A stretch of 64,000 nucleotides of DNA, taken from positions 186,001 through 250,000 of the forward strand of contig NZ_LHVH01000024.1 in assembly GCF_001269885.1 (NCBI RefSeq), read 5' to 3'. This document shows, one piece after another, positions 25,301 through 34,028 of this stretch. Under the pieces are notes generated by a model that was given only the letters and a program-made list of their open reading frames with translations, had not been told where the DNA came from and did no database searches. A program made the translations under genes and the position numbers. The DNA is from Pseudomonas kilonensis (GTDB lineage: Bacteria > Pseudomonadota > Gammaproteobacteria > Pseudomonadales > Pseudomonadaceae). Numbering within the stretch: the stretch's first letter is position 1; each line of letters opens with the position of its first letter.

Positions 25301-26663
25301 GGGCTGGCGCTCCTCCAGCAGCCGTCTGCTGGCGCTGTACAGCTCGCTGTTCGTGATCTGGAGCGCGATTCTGATGGGGGTCATGTATTACGAAGTATTC
25401 GGCTACCTCGACAACCTGGCCAAGCACTCCTTGATGCAACGCCAGCACCTGTTCGCCCGCATCCATGGCAATCAACTGGAAGACGCGCTCATGGCCAGCC
25501 TGACGCTGGACGAACGCGGCGTCGATGCCTACGGCCTGTTCGATCCGCAATTGCGCCATCTGAGCGGGCCGATCCAGCGCGTTCCCGCTGACCTGCCGCT
25601 GGACGGCAAGATCCACATGCTCGGCGGCTGCGTCGATTCCGATGAACCGGGCGTGCCTTCCGACAGCTGCGACGCGGTGGCGACCCGGACCCAGGACGGT
25701 CGCTGGCTGGTCCTGGCCCGGGACAACGGCTCGCTGTTCGCGGTGACGCGGATCATCTTGCACGCGCTGTTCTGGGGAGTATCGCTGACGATCCTGCCGG
25801 GCATCGCTGGCTGGCATCTGCTGCGCCGGCGACCGTTGCGGCGGATTCGCAAACTGCAGGCCAGTGCCGAAGCCATCGTCGCCGGCGACCTGACCCATCG
25901 CCTGCCGCTGTCGAGCCGACGTGATGAACTGGACATGCTCGCGGCGATCGTCAACGCCATGCTCGAGCGCATCGAACGCTTGATGAATGAGGTCAAGGGC
26001 GTGTGCGACAACATCGCCCATGACCTGCGCACCCCATTGACGCGTCTGCGTGCCCAACTTTATCGCATCCAGCAGCAAGCGCCGGACGGCTCGCCCGAGG
26101 CCTTGCAAATGGACCAGGTGATCGCCGAGACCGACACGCTGATGGCGCGGTTTCGTGGCTTGTTGCGGATTTCCGAGCTGGAAGACCAGCAGCGGCGCTC
26201 GGGCTTCGTGCGCCTCGACCCGTTGCAGTTATTGCAGGAGCTGCATGACTTTTACCTGCCGCTGGCCGAGGAAGGCGAACTGAGCTTCACCCTCGAAGTG
26301 CCTGATGCGCTGCCCCTGCTCAACGGCGACCGGGCATTATTGTTCGAGGCCGTGTCGAACCTGCTGAGCAACTCCATCAAGTTCACCCCGCCGGGAGGCA
26401 CCGTGATCCTGCGTGGGGTCGATCAGGGCGACAGCACCCGCATCGAAGTGCTCGATTCGGGCCCGGGCATCCCCGAGGCGGAGCGCAAGGCCGTGTTTCG
26501 CCGCTTCTACCGCGCCGAGGGCAGCAGCCAGCACGGCGGATTCGGCCTGGGCCTGTCGATCGTCGCGGCGATCGTCAATCTGCATGGGTTCACGCTGGAG
26601 GTGGGCAGCAGCGAACACGGCGGCGCGCGGTTGGTGCTCGATTGCCGGGCGACGTTGTTGTAA
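25278..26663 (+). CDS. two-component sensor histidine kinase
   Basis: A 461-aa inner-membrane kinase. It has a transmembrane helix at about 19-38, a periplasmic region of about 115 residues that includes two cysteines (Cys118 and Cys131) able to pair, a second helix at about 155-178, a HAMP segment (about 180-235), the H-box with phosphoacceptor His248 (NIAHDLRTPLTRLR), and an ATPase domain with the N-box LLSNSIKF and G-boxes DSGPGIP and FGLGLSIV. It overlaps the response-regulator gene, which is its evident partner. The ligand is unknown. Confidence 0.93.
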   Translation: MSLLNPAKGWRSSSSRLLALYSSLFVIWSAILMGVMYYEVFGYLDNLAKHSLMQRQHLFARIHGNQLEDALMASLTLDERGVDAYGLFDPQLRHLSGPIQRVPADLPLDGKIHMLGGCVDSDEPGVPSDSCDAVATRTQDGRWLVLARDNGSLFAVTRIILHALFWGVSLTILPGIAGWHLLRRRPLRRIRKLQASAEAIVAGDLTHRLPLSSRRDELDMLAAIVNAMLERIERLMNEVKGVCDNIAHDLRTPLTRLRAQLYRIQQQAPDGSPEALQMDQVIAETDTLMARFRGLLRISELEDQQRRSGFVRLDPLQLLQELHDFYLPLAEEGELSFTLEVPDALPLLNGDRALLFEAVSNLLSNSIKFTPPGGTVILRGVDQGDSTRIEVLDSGPGIPEAERKAVFRRFYRAEGSSQHGGFGLGLSIVAAIVNLHGFTLEVGSSEHGGARLVLDCRATLL

Positions 26664-26694
26664 ACACTGCAGGGCATGAGGTGCAAACACATAC

Positions 26695-26800
26695 TTGTGG
26701 CGAGGGGATTTATCCCCGCTCGGCTGCGAAGCAGACGCCAGTCGTTATAACTGATTGGGCCTGCTTCGCAGTCCAGCGGGGATAAATCCCCTCGCCACAA
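26695..26800. repeat. inverted repeat of the GTGGCGAGGGGATTTATCCCC type
   Basis: Facing copies of CTTGTGGCGAGGGGATTTAT plus CGGCTGCGAAGCAG, and their complement, separated by about 20 bases, lie between the convergent kinase and DUF1652 genes. Same family as 17187-17320 and 54185-54301. Confidence 0.85.
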
Positions 26801-26821
26801 TGGATTCTGCTCACTGCTCGA

Positions 26822-27067
26822 TCAGGACTCACTGCGATGCAGCGGAATGTTTTCCAGCTCATAGCGCAGCTCGTCGATCAACTTGGCGATGCTCTCTTCC
26901 GAGCGGACGCTGTCGACACTCATGCCACTCACCACCAGGTCCACCTCACCGCTTTCACGGTGATACAGGCGCACAGTGAGGGTGCCGTCACCATTGAGGC
27001 TGCATTCACAAGCCAGCGGCGTAAAGCTTTCTTCCAGGCGGGTGCGTAAGGGGGCCAGATGGGTCAT
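26822..27067 (-). CDS. DUF1652 family protein, 81 aa
   Basis: A short soluble protein matching the DUF1652 family common in Pseudomonas: an N-terminal helix, the segment SFTPLACECSLNGDGTLTVRLY, and a C-terminal helix with IAKLIDELRYELE. A GAGGTG site precedes the ATG at 27067. No function is known for the family. It is transcribed alone, upstream of the REP-like element. Confidence 0.8.
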   Translation of the reverse strand: MTHLAPLRTRLEESFTPLACECSLNGDGTLTVRLYHRESGEVDLVVSGMSVDSVRSEESIAKLIDELRYELENIPLHRSES

Positions 27068-27306
27068 GCGATGCACCTCAGCCCCGGGGGCGCAAATGAA
27101 CGGTGGACAGCGCCGACCTCCTGGTCCGCATAGGCATCCTGTCGCGCTCATACTGGGTTGGTTCGCTGCACATTGTGGCGTATTCCTTGACTGTTTCGTG
27201 TGGACGCGACATCACAGACGATGTCGCACACTGACAGCCTAAGGAACCGCCCCCCTCTGCAAAACCCGAATTTGCACCAGCCTGCCCGGTGCATTTGCAC
27301 TGGCTA

Positions 27307-28791
27307 TCATGGTGCCTTCATTCGCCATTCGTTAGCGAACAAACCCCGCTCCCGCGCCCAGACAATCGCCTCGCTGCGGCTATGGACATCCAGTTTCGAA
27401 TACAGCGTCGCCACGTGATTGCGCACGGTGTTGGGCGCCAGCTTCAGGCGCGCGGCGATTTCCTTGTCTGCCAGGCCTTCGCAGATCAGCCCCAGCACGT
27501 CGCGCTCCCGGGCCGTCAGCTCGGTGAATGACACGCTGGGCACCTGGGCGTTGATGCTCTTCACGTTAGCCAATTTTTCAATCAGGGTCCGGCTGAACCA
27601 GGACGCGTCTTTCATCACCTCTTCGATAGCCGCCACCAGCTCCAGCTCCGAGCGCTTGCGCTCGGTGATGTTCATCAGCACCAGCAGATAGCAGGGCTTG
27701 TCCTGGATCAACACCGTATCAGCGGCCACCTCACAGTCGATGAGCTCGCCGCCCTTCTTGTGCACCTTGACGTCGATACTCGAGACCGCGGCGGCCTTTT
27801 CCAGCCGGGCGAACAGCGCGGCGCTGGCGTTCTTGTCGAGAAAGCCGATTTCCTCCACGGTTTTACCCAGCAGCTCTTCGCTGGCGTAACCGGTGGTCTG
27901 GAGAAACGCTTCGTTGATTTCCAGCAACTGCTGTTCGGCGCTGCACACCAGGGTCGGTACGGGCGACAGGCGGAACGACTTGGCAAAGCGCTCCTCGCTC
28001 TGGCGCAGCGCCGTTTCTGCCTTGCGTCGCGGCTCCATGTCCATGAAGGAAAACAGCATGCAGTCTTCGTCATGCAGGTCCAGGGGCTGGCCGGCGACGA
28101 TGACCTGCTTGATGGTGCCATCGGGCAATTTCAACTCGGCCTGCATTTGCGGAATGGTCGCGCCCTGCCCCAGGCGTTCGATGGCCAGGTCGCGCCTTTC
28201 GGCGGCTTCAAGCACATCAAGCTCGTACACCGAACGCCCGATCACCTGCTCGCGGCTGTAGCCGGTCATCTCCAGGAACCCCGGATTGACCTTGATGTAA
28301 CGCAGGTCACTGAGGCGACAGATCACCGCCGGCGCCGGGTTGGCCCCGAAGGTTTTTTCGAAACGCTGCTCGGCGCTGGCCCATTCGGTGGCATCGCTGA
28401 GGATCAGCACGAGCAGTTCCGGCTCGCCGTTGCGGTCGGCCAGCACCATGCTGCGGATGCGATGGACCCAGGTGCGATCCGGGTCGGCCTGGGGCGTGAC
28501 TTCCACCAGCACATCGCTGAACTCATCACCACGGGCAACCCGGGCGATGGGGTAGTTGTCGTCGCTCAGCGGGTGATTGTTGCGATAACGCAGATTGAAA
28601 CGCCGGGCGTATTGCCTGGCCGTGGTGCCCAGCTCACTGAGGTCCTCGACCCCGTGCATCGTCAAGGCCGCCGCGTTGGCCCAGGCAATGGTCTGGTCGA
28701 CCTCGATCAACATCACCCCGTCGGACAGCCCGGCAATGATCTGCAGCAATTGACGACGGTTGGTATCGGTGGTCGGGACTTGCTGATTCAT
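27307..28791 (-). CDS. multi-PAS sensor with LuxR-type DNA-binding domain
   Basis: A 494-aa soluble regulator. Three PAS or PAC-like regions are readable: about 12-140 (with VDQTIAWANAAALTMHG), about 145-265 (RYIKVNPGFLEMTGYSREQVIG) and about 270-400 (LLEINEAFLQTTGYASEELLG). A LuxR/GerE helix-turn-helix is at about 425-488 (LTARERDVLGLICEGLADKE, NTVRNHVATLYSKL). There is no receiver domain or kinase, so a bound cofactor or ligand probably controls DNA binding directly. GGAG precedes the ATG. Targets are unknown; it sits between the hcn/kinase region and the pyrimidine cluster. Confidence 0.88.
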   Translation of the reverse strand: MNQQVPTTDTNRRQLLQIIAGLSDGVMLIEVDQTIAWANAAALTMHGVEDLSELGTTARQYARRFNLRYRNNHPLSDDNYPIARVARGDEFSDVLVEVTPQADPDRTWVHRIRSMVLADRNGEPELLVLILSDATEWASAEQRFEKTFGANPAPAVICRLSDLRYIKVNPGFLEMTGYSREQVIGRSVYELDVLEAAERRDLAIERLGQGATIPQMQAELKLPDGTIKQVIVAGQPLDLHDEDCMLFSFMDMEPRRKAETALRQSEERFAKSFRLSPVPTLVCSAEQQLLEINEAFLQTTGYASEELLGKTVEEIGFLDKNASAALFARLEKAAAVSSIDVKVHKKGGELIDCEVAADTVLIQDKPCYLLVLMNITERKRSELELVAAIEEVMKDASWFSRTLIEKLANVKSINAQVPSVSFTELTARERDVLGLICEGLADKEIAARLKLAPNTVRNHVATLYSKLDVHSRSEAIVWARERGLFANEWRMKAP

Positions 28792-28875
28792 TGGGTCTCC
28801 ATGTGGTCAGTAGGTTTCAAGCATGGATGCGTTGAAGGTTACGACCACATGGGTTTGCAATAGTGCATCGGCCCT

Positions 28876-30159
28876 TCAAGCCGCCATGCGCCCCTCGGCA
28901 ATCGCCTGTGAGGCGGCCAGCATCGCTCGCAGCAGCACCGCGCAGCCGGCGGCGAGGTCGTCAGGGGCGGCGTTTTCGATTTCGTTGTGGCTGATGCCGC
29001 CTTCGCAGGGTACGAAAATCATCCCGGCCGGGCCCAGTTCGGCGAGGAAGATCGCGTCATGGCCGGCACCGCTGACGATGTCCAGGTTGGACAGGCCCAG
29101 CCCCTGGGCAGCGCCGCGTACGGCGTCGACGCAGCCCTTGTCGAAATACAGCGGCGGGAAGTCGGCCGTGGGTTTCAAATCGAAGGTCAGGCCGTGCTGC
29201 CGGCAGGTGTCTTCGATCACCTGCTTGACCTCGGCGATCATCGAATCCAGCCGCGCCGGTTCCAGGTGACGAAAATCCAGGGTCATGCGCACTTCGCCGG
29301 GGATGACATTGCGCGATCCCGGATAGGCTTGCAGGCAACCGACCGTGCCGCAGGCATGGGGTTGATGACCGAGGGCGGCACGGTTGACGGCGCCGACGAT
29401 GATCGAGGCGCCCACCAGGGCGTCCTTGCGCAGGTGCATCGGGGTCGGGCCGGCGTGAGCTTCGACGCCGCGCAAGGTCAGGTCGAACCACTTCTGCCCC
29501 AGGGCGCCCATCACCACGCCGATGGTCGTGCCCTCGTCTTCGAGGATCGGCCCCTGCTCGATGTGCGCCTCGAAATACGCCCCAACCGGATGCCCACTGA
29601 CCGGACGCGAGCCAGCATAGCCGATGGCATTGAGCGCCTGGCCCACGCTGATGCCTTCGGCGTCGACCTTGGCGAGGGTTTCTTCGAGGGTGAATTTCTC
29701 GGCGAACACGCCGGAGCCCATCATGCACGGAGCGAAACGCGAGCCCTCTTCGTTAGTCCACACCACCACTTCCAGCGGTGCTTCGGTTTCGATGTTCAGG
29801 TCATTGAGGGTGCGCAGCACCTCCAGCCCGGAAAGCACGCCAAAGCAGCCGTCGAACTTGCCACCGGTGGGCTGGGTGTCGATGTGGCTGCCGGTCATTA
29901 CCGGCGGCAGGTTCGGATTGCGCCCCGGGCGACGGGCGAAGATATTGCCCACCGCATCGATGCTGACGGTGCAGCCCGCCGCCTGGGTCCATTGCACGAA
30001 CAGGTCGCGGGCCTGGCGGTCGAGGTCGGTCAGGGCCAGCCGGCACACACCGCCCTTGACCGTGGCACCGAGCTGGGCCAGGTCCATGAGCGATTGCCAC
30101 AGGCGGTCGCGGTTGATGTGCTGATGGGTGGATTGCAGAACGTCGATGGCTGCGTTCAT
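28876..30159 (-). CDS. M20-family amidohydrolase, probable beta-ureidopropionase
   Basis: A 427-aa metal-dependent hydrolase of the M20/allantoate amidohydrolase group. Metal-site motifs are clear: GSHIDTQPTGGKFDG (about 90-104), TNEEGSRF, EAHIEQG and GISHNEIE near the C-terminus. In this neighbourhood it should hydrolyse N-carbamoyl-beta-alanine to beta-alanine, ammonia and CO2, the third step of reductive pyrimidine breakdown (PydC role). AAGGAG precedes the ATG. N-carbamoyl-L-amino acid hydrolase is the main alternative; context favours the pyrimidine pathway. Confidence 0.87.
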   Translation of the reverse strand: MNAAIDVLQSTHQHINRDRLWQSLMDLAQLGATVKGGVCRLALTDLDRQARDLFVQWTQAAGCTVSIDAVGNIFARRPGRNPNLPPVMTGSHIDTQPTGGKFDGCFGVLSGLEVLRTLNDLNIETEAPLEVVVWTNEEGSRFAPCMMGSGVFAEKFTLEETLAKVDAEGISVGQALNAIGYAGSRPVSGHPVGAYFEAHIEQGPILEDEGTTIGVVMGALGQKWFDLTLRGVEAHAGPTPMHLRKDALVGASIIVGAVNRAALGHQPHACGTVGCLQAYPGSRNVIPGEVRMTLDFRHLEPARLDSMIAEVKQVIEDTCRQHGLTFDLKPTADFPPLYFDKGCVDAVRGAAQGLGLSNLDIVSGAGHDAIFLAELGPAGMIFVPCEGGISHNEIENAAPDDLAAGCAVLLRAMLAASQAIAEGRMAA

Positions 30160-30201
30160 GGGGATCTCCTTCAGGCAGTTATCTCATTTCGACGCGGTCC
30201 A

Positions 30202-30294
30202 GTGTGGGAGCGGGCTTGCTCGCGAAGGCGGTGTATCAGCCAGCAGTGATGTTGATTGACCCACCGCATTCGCGAGCAAGCCCGCTCCCACAGG
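30202..30294. repeat. inverted REP pair
   Basis: Facing units of the GTGTGGGAGCGGGCTTGCTCGCGAA type separated by about 38 bases, lying between the NCS1 transporter gene and the downstream hydrolase gene on the minus strand. Confidence 0.85.
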
Positions 30295-30309
30295 AACCGC
30301 ATTCATCTG

Positions 30310-31794
30310 TTATTGCAGCGGTGACTTGGCGACAGCCGGGCTGGCTCCCTGCATACTGCACAACCCGTAATAAATCACCCCACCCAGCGCCGAGCCGGTG
30401 AACCAGCCGTAGCTGTAGAACCAACTGAACGCATCGCTGCCCAGGGACAGCAGCGTCAGCACCACCGGCACGCCAAAGGCGATGAAGCCGTTCCAGTTCC
30501 ACGCTGGGTAAACGTCGTCGCGGTACAACCCGGCCAGGTCCAGTTGCTGTTTCTTGATCAGGAAATAGTCCACCACCATGATCCCGGCAATCGGCCCCAA
30601 CAGGCTCGAATAACCCAGCAGCCAATTGGAATAGACCGACTCCAGGCTAACCTCGGACACGATCAGGCCGAGTTTTTTCAGCAGCTCGTGGGCCATCAGC
30701 GCCAGCCCCACCAGCCCGGTGAGCATCACCGCCTTGGTGCGGCCGATCAGCTTGGGTGCCAGGTTCTGGAAGTCGTTGGTGGGCGAGACGATGTTGGCGG
30801 CGGTGTTGGTCGAGAGCGTGGCGACAATGATCAGCACCATCGCCAGGGCCACCCAAACAGGGCTCTGGATGTGCCCGATCAAGGTCACCGGGTCGGAGAC
30901 GGTCACCCCCACCAGCTTTTCCGAGGCTGCGGTCATGACCACGCCGAGGGAGGCGAACAGGAACATGGTCAATGGCAGGCCAATGATCTGCCCGACGATC
31001 TGGTCTTTCTGGCTCTTGGCATAACGGCTGAAGTCCGGAATGTTCAACGACAGGGTGGCCCAGAAACCGACCATCGCCGTCAGCCCGGCGAGGAAATAGC
31101 TCGTCACCCCGGCGCCTTCGGGCCGCTTGGCCGGGACCGCCATCAGTTCAGTCAACGAAACGTTGGGCAACGCCCACACCAACAGCCCGACGCCCACCAG
31201 TACCAGCAGCGGCGCAGACAAGGTTTCCAGCCACTTGATCGACTCGGCACCGCGCAGCACCACCCATAGGTTGATGACCCAGAACACCATGAAGCCGATC
31301 ACTTCGCCGGTGCCCCCCAGGCTCTTCCAGCCGTCGAACACCGAGCCGAGAAACAGGTGGATCGCCAGCCCGCCGAACATGGTCTGGATGCCGAACCAGC
31401 CGCACGCCACCAGCGCGCGGATCAGGCACGGCACGTTGGAGCCGATGACGCCAAAGGACGAGCGCAACAGCACCGGAAACGGAATGCCGTACTTGGTCCC
31501 GGCGAAGGCATTCAGGGTCAGGGGGATCAGCACGATGATGTTGGCAAACAGGATCGCCAGCAGCGCCTCGCCTACCGTCAAGCCGAAATAGGCGGTGAGC
31601 ACGCCGCCGAGGGTGTAGGTCGGCACGCAGATCGCCATGCCCACCCACAAGGCGGTGATGTGCCATTTGTTCCAGGTTCGCTCGTGCACCTTGGTCGGCG
31701 CGATGTCGTGGTTATAACGGGGGCTGTCGAGGACGTCGTTGCCGGCTTCAAGCTCGAACAACCCGTCGCGCTCAGTCACTGTTGATCTGGTCAT
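30310..31794 (-). CDS. NCS1 family nucleobase:cation symporter
   Basis: A 494-aa inner-membrane transporter with about 12 hydrophobic segments. The N-terminus has the NCS1 pattern SPRYNHDIAPTKVHERTWNKWHI, and FVILLRSSFG-like and NTAANIVSPTNDFQNLAP segments are typical of the family. It probably takes up uracil, thymine or related pyrimidines for the enzymes encoded around it. GTGGAG lies 6 bases before the ATG at 31794; the ATG at 31827 has no ribosome site. It is divergent from hydA across a 613-base control region. Confidence 0.9.
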   Translation of the reverse strand: MTRSTVTERDGLFELEAGNDVLDSPRYNHDIAPTKVHERTWNKWHITALWVGMAICVPTYTLGGVLTAYFGLTVGEALLAILFANIIVLIPLTLNAFAGTKYGIPFPVLLRSSFGVIGSNVPCLIRALVACGWFGIQTMFGGLAIHLFLGSVFDGWKSLGGTGEVIGFMVFWVINLWVVLRGAESIKWLETLSAPLLVLVGVGLLVWALPNVSLTELMAVPAKRPEGAGVTSYFLAGLTAMVGFWATLSLNIPDFSRYAKSQKDQIVGQIIGLPLTMFLFASLGVVMTAASEKLVGVTVSDPVTLIGHIQSPVWVALAMVLIIVATLSTNTAANIVSPTNDFQNLAPKLIGRTKAVMLTGLVGLALMAHELLKKLGLIVSEVSLESVYSNWLLGYSSLLGPIAGIMVVDYFLIKKQQLDLAGLYRDDVYPAWNWNGFIAFGVPVVLTLLSLGSDAFSWFYSYGWFTGSALGGVIYYGLCSMQGASPAVAKSPLQ

Positions 31795-31921
31795 GTCCGC
31801 TCCACTGTTTTCATTATTTTTGCTCATCGACTGGCGATGGCCGGAGTACTTGCACGCGTGCTACCGACCACCCCGCCAGACCACGACGGCACTCAATAAC
31901 CGTGCCGAATAACGCACCGAG

Positions 31922-31937
31922 CTGACCAGATGATCGA
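31922..31937. promoter_or_regulatory. candidate RutR/PydR-type operator
   Basis: CTGACCAGATGATCGA matches 11 of the 14 fixed positions of the E. coli RutR consensus TTGACCA-NN-TGGTCAA. It lies 128 bases upstream of the transporter start. The TetR-family gene at 38048-38668 is the likely binder. The right half is imperfect, so confidence is limited. Confidence 0.4.
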
Positions 31938-32167
31938 TATAACCTTCTCAAACATTTGATATCTAAAGATTTAAAGCCAATTAACCGCCCTGCTTCACCT
32001 CGTGCTTATCAACTTGAGGCTAGATGACCTGTACGTCCTGTCGAGTTGGAGATTCAAAGTGGTGCACCCCGAATCAAGGCGAGGTGTCTGGACCGCACTT
32101 CAAGCGCTTTCAAGCCGCTGATTTACCATGACAAATCTCGCTCAAATAACGATCCTGTCAAGTGCGT

Positions 32168-32195
32168 CAAAATGGTGAGCATGCTCACCATTTTG
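32168..32195. promoter_or_regulatory. perfect 28-bp palindrome, operator or hairpin
   Basis: Each 14-base half (CAAAATGGTGAGCA and its exact complement) is joined with no spacer. A T-rich stretch follows on the plus strand, so it could be an intrinsic terminator-like hairpin, but it lies upstream of hydA with no plus-strand gene before it, which favours a protein-binding site. Confidence 0.5.
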
Positions 32196-32407
32196 GTGAT
32201 TTTATTATTTAACCCTTTAATTTCAATAAGTTAACAATAGCATAAGCTTATAAAAAATTATCTTGCTCATTTCAATAACTCCAGCTAGCGTCTAATCCTG
32301 ACAGTCGTGACAAGAATATAAATCTGCATGACATCGTCACTTAACAACCGTGATCGATAAAACATAAAGAACCGGCAACAGTCGGTCATGCCTGCGAGGA
32401 ACTCGGA

Positions 32408-33847
32408 ATGTCTCTGTTGATCCGTGGTGCCACCGTTATTACCCATGATGAAAGTTATCGCGCCGATGTGTTGTGTGCCGACGGTGTGATCAAGGCCATT
32501 GGTGAAAACCTGGATGTTCCGGCCGGCGTCGAAGTGCTCGATGGCAGCGGCCAATACCTGATGCCCGGCGGCATCGACCCCCATACGCACATGCAGTTGC
32601 CGTTCATGGGCACGGTCGCCAGTGAAGACTTCTTCAGCGGCACGGCGGCAGGCCTCGCCGGCGGCACCACCTCGATCATCGACTTCGTGATTCCCAACCC
32701 TCAGCAGTCGCTGATGGAAGCCTTTCATCAATGGCGTGGCTGGGCCGAGAAAAGCGCCAGCGACTACGGTTTTCACGTGGCAATCACCTGGTGGAGCGAG
32801 CAGGTCCGCGAAGAAATGGCCGAGCTGGTCAGCCATCACGGCGTGAACAGCTTCAAGCACTTCATGGCTTACAAGAACGCAATCATGGCCGCCGACGACA
32901 CCTTGGTGGCGAGCTTCGAGCGCTGCCTGGAACTGGGCGCGGTGCCCACCGTGCACGCCGAGAACGGCGAACTGGTCTATCACCTGCAACGCAAGTTGCT
33001 GGCCCAGGGCATCACCGGGCCCGAAGCCCATCCGTTATCGCGCCCCTCGCAAGTGGAAGGTGAAGCCGCGAGCCGCGCCATCCGCATCGCCGAAACCCTG
33101 GGTACACCGCTGTACCTGGTGCACGTGTCCACCAAGGAAGCACTGGATGAAATCACCTACGCCCGCAGCAAGGGCCAACCGGTCTACGGTGAAGTACTGG
33201 CCGGCCACTTGCTGCTGGACGACAGCGTCTATCGCGACCCGGACTGGCAGACCGCCGCCGGCTACGTGATGAGCCCGCCGTTCCGCCCACGCGGGCATCA
33301 AGAGGCACTTTGGCACGGCTTGCAGTCCGGCAACCTGCACACCACCGCCACCGACCACTGCTGCTTCTGCGCCGAACAGAAAGCCGCCGGCCGTGACGAC
33401 TTCAGCAAGATCCCCAACGGCACCGCCGGTATCGAAGACCGCATGGCGGTGCTCTGGGAAGAAGGGGTCAACAGCGGCAAATTGTCGATGCAGGACTTCG
33501 TCGCCCTCACCTCCACCAACACCGCGAAAATCTTCAACCTCTACCCACGCAAGGGGGCGATCCGCGTCGGCGCCGATGCCGACCTGGTGCTTTGGGACCC
33601 GCAAGGCAGCCGCACGATTTCCGCCAAGACCCACCATCAGCAAGTGGACTTCAACATCTTCGAAGGCAAGACCGTGCACGGCGTGCCCAGCCATACCATC
33701 AGCCAGGGCCGGCTGGTCTGGGCCGATGGCGACCTGCGCGCCGAACGCAGCGCCGGGCGCTACATCGAACGGCCGGCGTATCCGGCGGTGTTCGATTTGC
33801 TGAGCAAGCGGGCGGAGTTGAATAAGCCAACGGCTGTGAAACGCTGA
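32408..33847 (+). CDS. hydA: dihydropyrimidinase
   Basis: A cyclic amidohydrolase of 479 aa that opens dihydrouracil or dihydrothymine to N-carbamoyl-beta-amino acids. Metal ligands His59 and His61 are in GIDPHTHMQ, the carboxylated lysine is Lys150 in NSFKHFMAYK, and later ligands lie in TVHAENGE, YLVHVSTKEA and TTATDHCCF. GAGGAAC precedes the ATG. It is the first gene of the plus-strand run hydA-preT-preA, with a REP pair between it and preT. Confidence 0.94.
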   Translation: MSLLIRGATVITHDESYRADVLCADGVIKAIGENLDVPAGVEVLDGSGQYLMPGGIDPHTHMQLPFMGTVASEDFFSGTAAGLAGGTTSIIDFVIPNPQQSLMEAFHQWRGWAEKSASDYGFHVAITWWSEQVREEMAELVSHHGVNSFKHFMAYKNAIMAADDTLVASFERCLELGAVPTVHAENGELVYHLQRKLLAQGITGPEAHPLSRPSQVEGEAASRAIRIAETLGTPLYLVHVSTKEALDEITYARSKGQPVYGEVLAGHLLLDDSVYRDPDWQTAAGYVMSPPFRPRGHQEALWHGLQSGNLHTTATDHCCFCAEQKAAGRDDFSKIPNGTAGIEDRMAVLWEEGVNSGKLSMQDFVALTSTNTAKIFNLYPRKGAIRVGADADLVLWDPQGSRTISAKTHHQQVDFNIFEGKTVHGVPSHTISQGRLVWADGDLRAERSAGRYIERPAYPAVFDLLSKRAELNKPTAVKR

Positions 33848-33862
33848 AATCCAGGCCTTCGG

Positions 33863-33959
33863 CCTTCGCGAGCAGGCTCGCTCCCACAGGGATCTGCTGC
33901 TCACACAGATTTCGCGCCCACCCAAGATCCAGTGTGGGAGCGAGCCTACTCGCGAAGGC
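33863..33959. repeat. inverted REP pair between hydA and preT
   Basis: A unit ending CGCTCCCACAGG faces a unit starting AGTGTGGGAGCGAGCCTACT, about 40 bases apart. The orientation of the arms is opposite to the commoner pairs in this window (tails outward). Confidence 0.8.
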
Positions 33960-34028
33960 ATCAGTCCAGACACCGAAAAAACCACTGCCCACCAGAGGCA
34001 GCACCTCAAACACCGTGAGGCCCACTCC

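Larger units (their letters stand above)
31795..32407. other. divergent control region between the NCS1 transporter and hydA
   Basis: No supported gene lies in these 613 bases. They contain a RutR-like site at 31922-31937, a perfect 28-bp palindrome at 32168-32195, and a marked AT-rich stretch (about 32190-32290) with ATTTCAATAA occurring twice. The 5' leaders of both flanking genes must lie here. Confidence 0.6.

Noticed and set aside
31836..31853. TGGCCGGAGTACTTGCA as a sigma-54 promoter
   Set aside because: The GG and GC elements are 11 instead of 10 bases apart, the distance to hydA is over 500 bases, and no enhancer-binding protein gene is near.
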